This document shows positions 1-6,696 of a DNA stretch of 6,905 nt, piece by piece. The notes under the pieces are model-generated. The model made no database searches. It saw nothing but the letters and a program-made list of their open reading frames with translations, and was not told the origin of the DNA. A program made the position numbers and the translations under genes. Position 1 is the first letter of the stretch. Every line of letters begins with the position of its first letter. Source of the DNA: Chlamydiota bacterium (lineage in GTDB: Bacteria; Chlamydiota; Chlamydiia; Chlamydiales; Waddliaceae); NCBI GenBank assembly GCA_011065005.1, contig JAAKFP010000134.1, forward strand, positions 1-6,905. Direction: 5' to 3'.

Positions 1-1
1 A

Positions 2-85
2 CAGCATCTTCATCTGCTACGTTGCAAATCCTTGAAAACTAAGAAGTTGGCTGCGGATTTGCGCCTTGCAGCTGAAGCGCTGTGA
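2..85 (+). pseudogene. possible C-terminal remnant of a plus-strand gene, weakly MnmE-like
   Basis: One plus-strand frame is open from the window edge to a TGA at 83-85. Its end reads KKLAADLRLAAEAL. This resembles, from memory, the helical segment of the tRNA-modification GTPase MnmE (typically LLAxELRLAxxxLG) that precedes the invariant CxGK tail. The tail is absent: after the stop no frame gives FCIGK, and the helix upstream is shorter than usual. If the resemblance is real, this is a truncated or frameshifted remnant. A short segment that merely ends here is equally possible, since the other two plus frames close at 42 and 35. The stop lies 40 bp from the stop of the convergent long gene. 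Only 28 codons are visible, so identification is weak. Confidence 0.2.
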
Positions 86-125
86 TATCAGAAATGTATA
101 ACTTATTTTTGCACAGTTCCTAACG

Positions 126-3100
126 TCACTTCTGGTTGGCGATGTCATCGCGGTGGTGTTTTTGTAGGGAGTAGGTCTGTTTTTGGAGGTTTCCTTGGAT
201 GTTGACGGTAAAGAGTTCGGCGAGTTTAAAAAGCAGGTTGTACTGCTTCATCCGAATCTGCACATTGAGGTTCCCATCAAAATCCATATAGGAAGATTTT
301 GCGTCGTATAAGTTGAATTTTGATAGTTTCCCTTCGCTGTAGATATCTTTAAATTTGTTTAGGTGTATTTTTCCATTGTGTACGGAGTAGTACATAGCAC
401 CTGTTACAGGTGTAAGTACCGAAGGGTCGAGCCCTATGCGGGAGAGGATGTCAGCTGGCACCTGAAAAATGGTATTCTGCAAGAGCTTTTTTGAGTGATT
501 TTTGAAACGCAAAATCCCACGACCGGTAATCGTTGAGGTATCAGCAAGACCTCCTTTACACTCTTCAAAGGTAAGCTCAGTAATAATCAGAGGCTTTCGC
601 ATCGCAGGCCGCCCCATCCCTAGCTCTTGAAGAGCACTGGGTCTAAATTTCCCTACAGACATTAGAGGCATTGCAAGGTACCAACGCTCATCCCTTCTCT
701 TGAACAGATCAATCTGTGGGGCAGTTAGGATTCCGGCGACATCGTTCAAGATGAGATCTCTAACCTTTATCAAGCTTGGGGTGTACTCAAGACGGGACGT
801 TAGGGTATCAAATTGATACCCTTGCAGAGCGAAGTTTTTCCCAACAAGGGTTCCGCCGAAATAGATCTTATCGGCATAGTCTTGAGAAGAATCTTTTAGA
901 TAGCGCCATTTCCCTTTTAATTGATATCCATCCCCAATGCTCCAGTTATCAACTTTTACAGCCATCTCCACAGGCAGCAGTGGCTTTATTTCTTGAGCAT
1001 TGATATTTACTTCACCTTCAAGATAGATCGCCTCTTCAGAAAGAGGGTGAGTCGTATCACGCTGCAACTGCATGGAAATGCCTGCCAGCTTTCCTTGTGC
1101 GCCTTTTATGGAAAAACCGTGAATGGAGTCGTTCTCCCAGTTGATCCGCAATATGTTCTTGTCATCCCGATCGGACTGTGTTTCGGGTTCTACATCTGTC
1201 AGGAGTAGATCTCCTTGCATCAGTCTTGGTGAGGTCGACCTGGCAGAAAGCCAAACGCTATTGCTGCCGAGAGTATATTTTGAAGTGACTTTAAACTCGA
1301 AAGGGTCGTATTCCAAAACAAACTGATTGAAATCGTATTCGTTATTCAGAAAATGGTAACTTCCATCATTCAATGTTAATTGCAGTGCAGAATATGGTGG
1401 TGTCATCTCAAACTGCAGGCTCCCCTCGAATTTTCCCTGAAGTTTTGCGTTTTGAATCACATCAGCAATAGGTGGGACGATCAGATCCGGAAAGCTTTGG
1501 GATAAATTATCAGCAAGCCAGGGAAGATGATGAGAAGGCACCTGAAAGTGCAATCTATCCAATAGAAACTCCCCACTAAGTAGCTCGCAAAACATTTTTT
1601 CTATGATAATGTCAGCTCGGGAGGTGCGATTTTTGGAATCAAGAAGTTTGGTGTTCAGATTTCGTAGTGTTATTCCCTTGTCGGAAACAAAATAGCAAGA
1701 AACATTTTTCGTATCTTGGAAGTATAGTCCTTTAATATCGCATGAAGAAAGTGTGGTATCGAGAATCGCTTCGGCTTTCCACCCCGGAGAACTCTTGATC
1801 ACCTCCAACCGCATCTCTCCTGACCCCTTCATGACACCGTGTGGCGAGCAGTCCTCAACAAACGTTATCAACGCCGGCCATTCTTTTAGATCGGCCAGAC
1901 TGATTTCGATATTTTTCACCTCTGCTTTTAATGCATTTTCCTCTTCGAGATATTCACCTTCAAGTTCCATGGTGAGAGATTTCCCGTAACGTAAATGAAG
2001 ATCTTGAATTTTTCTGTTGCTAAGTTTTGCTGACAACGCAAGATCATCAAAAATAAATTCATCGATACGCCAGAAATCATCTCTCCTGACCCCTCTGAGA
2101 GAGCATTTTTTTACAGAGTAGTCATTCAATGCCAGATCCTCACCTCGAATATGATAGTCAAAGCTGGATGAGAATTTATCGTATCCTAGGTCAACTTTGA
2201 GTTCGCCGGAAACGTTTTTCACATTGTCAAGATCTTTAGCAAGATTGCGTGAAAGAAGAGCAACTCCCGATCTGCTGAAACGCTGCATATCGTGCAGAAG
2301 AGTATTCAGCTTCACATTAAAAGCGAATTGAAATTCCTGTACCTCCACCCAATTCTTTACCACTAGATGAAACTTTTCTGGGTACACATCACCAAAGTGG
2401 GTGAGGTCATGGTCGATATGGAATTCGATAAGGTCCGAGTCATGCTGTTTTTTTTCTGGAAGGGCATTTCCAACGAGTCGAATGAGATCACGATTTTGAT
2501 CCCCAACCCAAACGTCGAACTCCGCAGTATTTTGGTTGAAGTCGTTAAAACGAATATACTCCCCTGAAAGAATATAATCGTCGGGCTGCCGAGCGCTTCC
2601 TAGTTGAATCAAACCGTCGATATCGGTAAATTCCAACATCCCCTTTTTGTGGTTGTAGGCAAAATCCATTTTTACATCCTTGAGGGAGATCTCACCTTCT
2701 TTGTCAAGGACCATCGTACCGCCCGAGATTTTACCGTCGAGAGTAGACTGGACGTGGTAGTTGTCGGGTTCAAAGTAGAAATGGATAGTCCCCCCTTTAT
2801 TGCGATAAGCCACATCACCTTCGAAAGGAATGTTTAAAAGGAAAAGATCTGAATTAAAGTGGCGAAGAAGATCCTGGATTTGCGAGACCTTTCCTTCAAT
2901 ATAGTGAGAGCGAACTTCCGCTTCGTAAAAGCCATCATCTAGAGAATCAAAATCCAAATCAATAGCGCCAGAAAAGAAGATTCCATTCGATCGTGTTTCC
3001 AACTCAGCCATGTGAACCTTCTGACCTTCTAGAATCACAAAAGCATTTACATCTGAGAATAGTATTCCGCTATTTTTCTCAAAATAGGAAGCATTCACTA

Positions 3101-5405
3101 AAGGGATCGACCCAAAGTGAACTCTTTTATCAAAATCAAAATAGTGTGCAGCATAGAATTTGGAGTGCTTTTTCGCGTCTTCAATGCTTTGAATGCGTTT
3201 CATTTCAAGGCAGAAGTGCTGATTTTCTAAGGTTATATCCTCGCCTTCGTATTCGACACTCATCCTACTAAGATCAAAAACTCCATGAAAATTCCCCTGT
3301 CCAGACAAGTGTATTTGCTCTTTTTCGAAAACAAATGGGGATACATACTTTTCTAAGGGAAGGTTATCCGCTCGGAACCACCCCTTTCGTACAACAAAGC
3401 CTGCGATACCCGACTCTGACCTAATCCAGTTTGCTTCAAGAAGAACCGCGGGAGCTGCAATCGGCGGCAATACCGTTTGCAATGCCTCCAGTCCGGCATT
3501 TTCCCAATAGGACAGAGCAAACTCATCTGCGGGCCATCTCTTCCAAAGTCCTTCTGAGCTCCTTTCGAGGTCGAAACCGAAAGCAATTGTTTCCTTCTTG
3601 TCTACATTGCTATGAGAAACTCTGCACTCCCCTTCAACTTTTGCTCCACCAGCTTTTCGAGCCAATCCGGCAACAAGCTCGATGTGAGACCCACCGAAAG
3701 ATTTTTCTATTCCTTGCCCAACAATCTCCGGCATGAAGGTGGCAAGATTTTTGATTTCACCATTGAAATTGAGCTTGACGATATCCTCATGTGAAAGCCA
3801 GTCAACGACAATGGTTCCTTTAAGTCCGGAGATCCCCCCTTGCAACTCCGACTTCTGAATGATCCCTTTGCGAATCGCAAAATTTGTTGCTACGTTCTGA
3901 AAATGCAGCATTTTGCCCTCGAAACAGAGGAATTCCACGTTACCGTTGGCTATGGAAAAGTCTGCGTCGATTGTTTCCAAAGCGTTTTCCTCTGTTAGGT
4001 CAATGGAAAAGTTTCCAGAGGATTCTCCGACTCCGATTGATAAGTCGAGAGTATCTATGTCAAACTGCAAGTCACTAGCGACGATGTGATCGATCTTGAG
4101 GTCGGTGATTCGAAACTGCTGCATAAAGGCGATTCCTGACGCTTCAATATTCCCTTCGTGCATATGTAGGGAGTGCAAGCTAGGAAAGTACTTACCAAAT
4201 GCGGTCTGGATAAAGGCGAATTCATCCACGCCGATGTTTTTCAATTCAATCTCTGCACAGTTGTTGTGAGCGGTAAGTTGCCTTGCGACAAATCGAGCCG
4301 TTGCATCTTGATTGTTTGCATTCGTTAAACGAAACAGAACAGCTAATGAAGCCTGGGTCTTATCATAACATTGCGCATCACCCTCCACCGAAAGTCGAAA
4401 CCTGTGATCCAGATATTTGCACCGCCCTCCAAAATCGAGCTTTACCCCCTGATCCGGCAGAAAATTGATTCCACCCGCTAGATTGTTCATTTCCCAAAAG
4501 GGAATACCATCACGATGAATTGCTAGGGAGGCATCATCGCTGATTTCCACTTTGCCAACGACCGGAAATGCCTGACTCCTCCTTTGGTCCAACTGTAGAT
4601 CTAGCTTCGCCTCTTTTACTTCCCCAAAAATTTCCATCTGTGGGTGTTCGAAGGCAAACCCCTTCAGGTGGGCATTTCCCCAGGCATATGGGCGTTCTTC
4701 CTCAGGCAGCACGAGATGAACCTTTCCATTTACCTTCCCCTTATTCACCCTCCATCCTTGAAATGGGTGCCCCAATGCCTCATAGATCCCTAGGATCTTA
4801 CTACATTCCACTTCCCGGAATGACAGCTCCGCTTCCAAAGGGGTCTTGCCCTCTTTTGAAACGAGAAGCTCAAAGAAGTTGGAGTCTTTCTTGTCTCCAT
4901 CTAAAAAAAGAGTTAGATGACCCAATTGATTTTCTGGATGGATCTTAGAAATGAAATCAAAAGTCGCCTTTTGCCCTCCGGACCAAGATACGGAACCTTG
5001 GTTTAAGGTCACATTGCTGTTTATGATGAGAAGGCCAAAGGGACTACTCGTCGATAACGTTTCTGAAATTGACTCCTCAAGGCTAGATAATGTTTTTCCT
5101 AAATTAATCTGAGAATTTTCTACGGTGATATCGATATGGGCCTCCCTTTGGAAAGGGCGAAACGCCAAACCAATGGAGACTTTCTCCGCCTCAAAGTGCA
5201 CATTTTCGTTATCGAAAGAAGGCTTATTTATTACCCAAAAACCTTTCTTCCTCTGGATCCCCTGAGATTGAAATTCACTTCCAAAGTGTCTAACACAGTA
5301 TCTGTTTAAGCAGGTATGCAATACTGCGCCTACAATCGTTTGCCAGAAAACAACAACAAATAGAATAGCTACAATAGGGAGAATATATAGAATTTTCTTA
5401 TTCAT
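126..5405 (-). CDS. very large AsmA/YhdP/TamB-like membrane-anchored envelope protein
   Basis: The frame encodes 1759 residues with uninterrupted coding from ATG (5403-5405) to TGA (126-128). Residues about 5-29 form one hydrophobic segment after a short basic start (MNKK), without a clear cleavage site. This fits an N-in inner-membrane anchor with the rest in the periplasm. The body alternates short hydrophobic and polar stretches, as expected for a long beta-rich groove, with few cysteines. The C-terminal part, roughly 1620-1745, resembles the AsmA-like C-terminal region: GRGILRFKN near 1626, DPSVLTPVTGAMYYS near 1660, and DFDGNLNVQIRMKQ near 1705. Known relatives (E. coli YhdP and TamB, about 1260-1270 residues; AsmA, about 620) act in phospholipid transport or outer-membrane assembly, so a lipid-bridge role is an inference. 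It is clearly longer than those. The start is chosen because the membrane anchor begins there; the upstream AAGAG is only a weak ribosome binding site. It is divergent from the plus-strand pair and no terminator is evident downstream. An unknown large secreted protein is the main alternative. Confidence 0.9.
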   Translation of the reverse strand: MNKKILYILPIVAILFVVVFWQTIVGAVLHTCLNRYCVRHFGSEFQSQGIQRKKGFWVINKPSFDNENVHFEAEKVSIGLAFRPFQREAHIDITVENSQINLGKTLSSLEESISETLSTSSPFGLLIINSNVTLNQGSVSWSGGQKATFDFISKIHPENQLGHLTLFLDGDKKDSNFFELLVSKEGKTPLEAELSFREVECSKILGIYEALGHPFQGWRVNKGKVNGKVHLVLPEEERPYAWGNAHLKGFAFEHPQMEIFGEVKEAKLDLQLDQRRSQAFPVVGKVEISDDASLAIHRDGIPFWEMNNLAGGINFLPDQGVKLDFGGRCKYLDHRFRLSVEGDAQCYDKTQASLAVLFRLTNANNQDATARFVARQLTAHNNCAEIELKNIGVDEFAFIQTAFGKYFPSLHSLHMHEGNIEASGIAFMQQFRITDLKIDHIVASDLQFDIDTLDLSIGVGESSGNFSIDLTEENALETIDADFSIANGNVEFLCFEGKMLHFQNVATNFAIRKGIIQKSELQGGISGLKGTIVVDWLSHEDIVKLNFNGEIKNLATFMPEIVGQGIEKSFGGSHIELVAGLARKAGGAKVEGECRVSHSNVDKKETIAFGFDLERSSEGLWKRWPADEFALSYWENAGLEALQTVLPPIAAPAVLLEANWIRSESGIAGFVVRKGWFRADNLPLEKYVSPFVFEKEQIHLSGQGNFHGVFDLSRMSVEYEGEDITLENQHFCLEMKRIQSIEDAKKHSKFYAAHYFDFDKRVHFGSIPLVNASYFEKNSGILFSDVNAFVILEGQKVHMAELETRSNGIFFSGAIDLDFDSLDDGFYEAEVRSHYIEGKVSQIQDLLRHFNSDLFLLNIPFEGDVAYRNKGGTIHFYFEPDNYHVQSTLDGKISGGTMVLDKEGEISLKDVKMDFAYNHKKGMLEFTDIDGLIQLGSARQPDDYILSGEYIRFNDFNQNTAEFDVWVGDQNRDLIRLVGNALPEKKQHDSDLIEFHIDHDLTHFGDVYPEKFHLVVKNWVEVQEFQFAFNVKLNTLLHDMQRFSRSGVALLSRNLAKDLDNVKNVSGELKVDLGYDKFSSSFDYHIRGEDLALNDYSVKKCSLRGVRRDDFWRIDEFIFDDLALSAKLSNRKIQDLHLRYGKSLTMELEGEYLEEENALKAEVKNIEISLADLKEWPALITFVEDCSPHGVMKGSGEMRLEVIKSSPGWKAEAILDTTLSSCDIKGLYFQDTKNVSCYFVSDKGITLRNLNTKLLDSKNRTSRADIIIEKMFCELLSGEFLLDRLHFQVPSHHLPWLADNLSQSFPDLIVPPIADVIQNAKLQGKFEGSLQFEMTPPYSALQLTLNDGSYHFLNNEYDFNQFVLEYDPFEFKVTSKYTLGSNSVWLSARSTSPRLMQGDLLLTDVEPETQSDRDDKNILRINWENDSIHGFSIKGAQGKLAGISMQLQRDTTHPLSEEAIYLEGEVNINAQEIKPLLPVEMAVKVDNWSIGDGYQLKGKWRYLKDSSQDYADKIYFGGTLVGKNFALQGYQFDTLTSRLEYTPSLIKVRDLILNDVAGILTAPQIDLFKRRDERWYLAMPLMSVGKFRPSALQELGMGRPAMRKPLIITELTFEECKGGLADTSTITGRGILRFKNHSKKLLQNTIFQVPADILSRIGLDPSVLTPVTGAMYYSVHNGKIHLNKFKDIYSEGKLSKFNLYDAKSSYMDFDGNLNVQIRMKQYNLLFKLAELFTVNIQGNLQKQTYSLQKHHRDDIANQK
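1812..1828 (-). repeat. 17-bp exact direct repeat, copy 1
   Basis: The plus-strand word CATCTCTCCTGACCCCT occurs here and again at 2078-2094, both inside the AsmA-like gene. The two copies lie in different codon phases: minus-strand codons read KGSGEMR here and RGVRRD in the other copy. The identity is therefore at DNA level and not a repeated protein motif. The core CTCCTGACC also appears at 6715-6723 and, inverted, at 6868-6876. Confidence 0.6.
2078..2094 (-). repeat. 17-bp exact direct repeat, copy 2
   Basis: This is identical to 1812-1828 over 17 bases, 266 bp away, in the same orientation but another codon phase of the same gene. See copy 1 for the shared core with the inverted repeat near the right end of the window. 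Confidence 0.6.
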
Positions 5406-5413
5406 AGATCTCT

Positions 5414-5457
5414 TACGGGAATGACATTAATTAACTCATTTTATCGAGATTCCCGTA
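5414..5457. promoter_or_regulatory. perfect 9-bp inverted repeat in the divergent intergenic region
   Basis: TACGGGAAT at 5414-5422 and ATTCCCGTA at 5449-5457 are perfect reverse complements separated by 26 bp. The left arm starts 9 bp upstream of the long gene's ATG and overlaps the candidate ATG of gene A at 5421. The right arm lies between a possible -35 and -10 of the minus-strand gene. This placement suits an operator for a dimeric regulator or a leader stem-loop, but neither a regulator gene nor a T tract is seen. Confidence 0.4.
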
Positions 5458-5465
5458 TAAAGCAA
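5438..5465 (-). promoter_or_regulatory. candidate sigma70-type promoter for the AsmA-like gene
   Basis: Read on the minus strand, TAAAAT (5438-5443) is a good -10 hexamer. A poor -35, TTGCTT (5460-5465), lies 16 bp upstream. Transcription would begin near 5431 and leave a leader of about 26 nt before the ATG at 5405. Only three of six -35 bases match the consensus, so this is tentative. Confidence 0.25.
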
Positions 5466-5488
5466 ACAGTTTTGTAAAGGATAGGAGG

Positions 5489-5512
5489 TTCAACCTAGAA
5501 AACGCTGTTGAA
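5489..5512. repeat. 24-bp dyad element, left copy
   Basis: TTCAAC (5489-5494) and GTTGAA (5507-5512) are perfect 6-bp inverted arms around a 12-bp spacer. The whole 24-bp unit matches 6562-6585 at 20 positions, and the arms there still pair with one G-U type wobble. In gene A's frame it reads FNLENAVE, and in the right copy's frame FNLKSAVE. It may therefore be a protein-coding relic or a structural or binding element. An AGGAGG word sits directly before it (5483-5488) but no start codon follows at useful distance. Confidence 0.45.
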
Positions 5513-5818
5513 ACATGGCATAATTGCGCTGAAAGTATTCATTTCGGACTAGACGAAAATATTGAAAAAATTCCGGTACGTTTTGTTCCTATTCCTACAT
5601 CTGACTTTCTTGCTGGGCTGACAAGATGCGACACTTTTATCACAATGGCAAGTTTGCTTGAGCGGGGGATTACAGGAAAAGCTTATAAGATGGATATTGC
5701 CCAAGATAGACTCGAGTGGCTGGTTTTAAATGATTTTCTTCACAACGATGTTCCTTACTTGATGGAATACAATTCCAAGATATATTATGGTCCTATCACG
5801 GAAGATAACGTAATCGCT

Positions 5819-5824
5819 AGGAGG
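5819..5824 (+). promoter_or_regulatory. strong Shine-Dalgarno site of gene B
   Basis: A perfect AGGAGG lies 5 nt before the ATG at 5830, inside the last codons of gene A. It fixes the start of gene B and supports translational coupling through the ATGA overlap at 5830-5833. Confidence 0.8.
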
Positions 5825-5829
5825 TCAGC

Positions 5830-6558
5830 ATGAGTAGCGCAGTTTATAGCCCCCATGAATTTTACCTACAAACTAAAACCTTAGAACAACAAGCCTATGA
5901 TTCAGCACTAGGCCGTGTGAAGCAAGTTGTTCAAAATGAGACAGACATTAAGGTCCAGAGGGTTTCTAGAAAAATCTGTAACGAGGCATACAACACCTTT
6001 AGTAAAAACATTAAAACAACATTTTCCCTTGAAGTTTATAAGGACTTAATTAATTTAATGTTAATTTCGAGAGAAAAGCTATTTTTTATCAAGCTAAAAG
6101 AACAAGTACTGACCATTTTGCGCAATGCAAACGAGGAAAGAATGGCAACGATCATAGGAGAATCTCAATATACGTATGGAGCTGGAAACCCGAACAATCG
6201 GCAGGTAATATTTGCGAGGACAGAGGAAGGTACTAACAAAATCATTGTCGCTGTGCGAGCTCGTACTCCAGGTGGTTGGAAAGAGATTTCTAGATTAAAT
6301 GGAGACCAGATAAACGTCGAAATGATGTCAAGGTCTGATAAGGTACGCGTATTATTAGAAGAACGAGGAGAAGGAGGAGGAGGCCATCCTTCACGAATAC
6401 CGGACAAAAAACTTTCTAAACTCGATAGTTCCCAACAAGAAGCAATTCTAAAAGCTCTTGAACCAGATGGAAAGTGGCGAGTCGAGATCACCAATAACTA
6501 TGATGCAGATTCTAAATTTGAGAAGATTGTTCAATTAACCTTATTCAACCCAAGCTAA
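5830..6558 (+). CDS. gene B: hypothetical 242-residue soluble protein
   Basis: The gene is intact from ATG (5830), preceded by a perfect AGGAGG, to TAA (6556-6558). I recognise no family. Residues 1 to about 105 look largely helical and are rich in Lys, Glu and Gln, with a single Cys in KICNEAY near residue 50. Residues about 107-185 look beta-rich and contain QYTYGAGNPNNRQVIFART and VRARTPGGWKEISRL. A glycine-rich linker, EERGEGGGGH (about 177-186), leads to a basic/helical stretch, DKKLSKLDSSQQEAILKAL, and a final beta-like KWRVEITNN...KIVQLTLFNPS. There is no signal peptide or membrane helix, so a cytosolic or specialised-secretion protein is possible. It overlaps gene A by four bases and is probably co-transcribed with it. 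The glycine linker is encoded by a 19-base purine run (6365-6383). The same frame stays coding-like after the stop (see 6559-6852), so the present C-terminus may be secondary. A secreted effector or an immunity-type partner is conceivable but unsupported by any motif. Confidence 0.8.
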   Translation: MSSAVYSPHEFYLQTKTLEQQAYDSALGRVKQVVQNETDIKVQRVSRKICNEAYNTFSKNIKTTFSLEVYKDLINLMLISREKLFFIKLKEQVLTILRNANEERMATIIGESQYTYGAGNPNNRQVIFARTEEGTNKIIVAVRARTPGGWKEISRLNGDQINVEMMSRSDKVRVLLEERGEGGGGHPSRIPDKKLSKLDSSQQEAILKALEPDGKWRVEITNNYDADSKFEKIVQLTLFNPS

Positions 6559-6565
6559 AGCTTTA
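6556..6565. repeat. 10-bp palindrome spanning the stop of gene B
   Basis: TAAAGCTTTA is a perfect palindrome that begins with the TAA of gene B. It is followed by the right 24-bp dyad element. It has no T tract, so it is not a canonical terminator. Confidence 0.35.
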
Positions 6566-6585
6566 ACCTAAAAAGCGCAGTTGAA
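6562..6585. repeat. 24-bp dyad element, right copy
   Basis: TTTAAC (6562-6567) and GTTGAA (6580-6585) are near-perfect inverted arms with a 12-bp spacer. It matches the left copy at 20 of 24 positions, 1073 bp away in the same orientation. Two of the four differences are synonymous third-position changes in the shared FNLxxAVE frame. The two copies bracket most of gene A and all of gene B. Confidence 0.45.
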
Positions 6586-6696
6586 GACGATCTCTAAGCA
6601 CAATCTTTTGGCCCACAACCGCTTACAATGGAGGGCCCCTTCACCGTATGGGGGGTGCACGGTAATCTGGTTGTAAGAGACAATATCGAATGGGAG

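Larger units (their letters stand above)
5421..5833 (+). pseudogene. gene A: hypothetical protein with broken 5' reading frame
   Basis: The frame ending at 5833 is open back to 5435 (a TAA occupies 5432-5434). It contains coding-like text from about RRFNLENAVETW (from 5483) through PTSDFLAGLTRCDTF to the C-terminus NVIARRSA. It has no ATG, GTG or TTG before the internal ATG at 5645, which lacks a ribosome binding site. A neighbouring frame starts at ATG 5421 (MTLINSFYRDSRIKQTVL) and stops at 5475-5477. Inserting one T in the T run 5470-5473 joins the two into about 137 residues. I therefore call it a frameshifted gene; loss of the true 5' end by rearrangement is the alternative. No family is recognised. 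No signal peptide or membrane segment is visible in the open part. The stop overlaps the ATG of gene B (ATGA), implying former or present translational coupling. Its ATG lies only 15 bp from the divergent gene's ATG, leaving almost no room for its own promoter. If the frame is not restored, only the 62 residues from 5645 remain. Confidence 0.5.

Noticed and set aside
83..90. TGATATCA palindrome near the left edge
   Set aside because: An 8-bp palindrome is expected by chance several times in a window this size and it has no supporting context.
776..3794. Several plus-strand and alternate-frame openings of 60-101 codons
   Set aside because: All fall inside the continuous 1759-codon gene and show no start signal or recognisable protein text.
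4568..4948. A 126-codon plus-strand frame
   Set aside because: It lies wholly inside the long minus-strand gene, has no ribosome binding site, and its proline/serine-rich text looks like an antisense shadow.
5483..5488. AGGAGG as the ribosome binding site for gene A
   Set aside because: No ATG, GTG or TTG in gene A's frame follows within a usable distance. The next in-frame ATG is at 5645.
6165..6494. A 109-codon minus-strand frame
   Set aside because: It is antisense to gene B, which has a perfect Shine-Dalgarno and a better protein composition.
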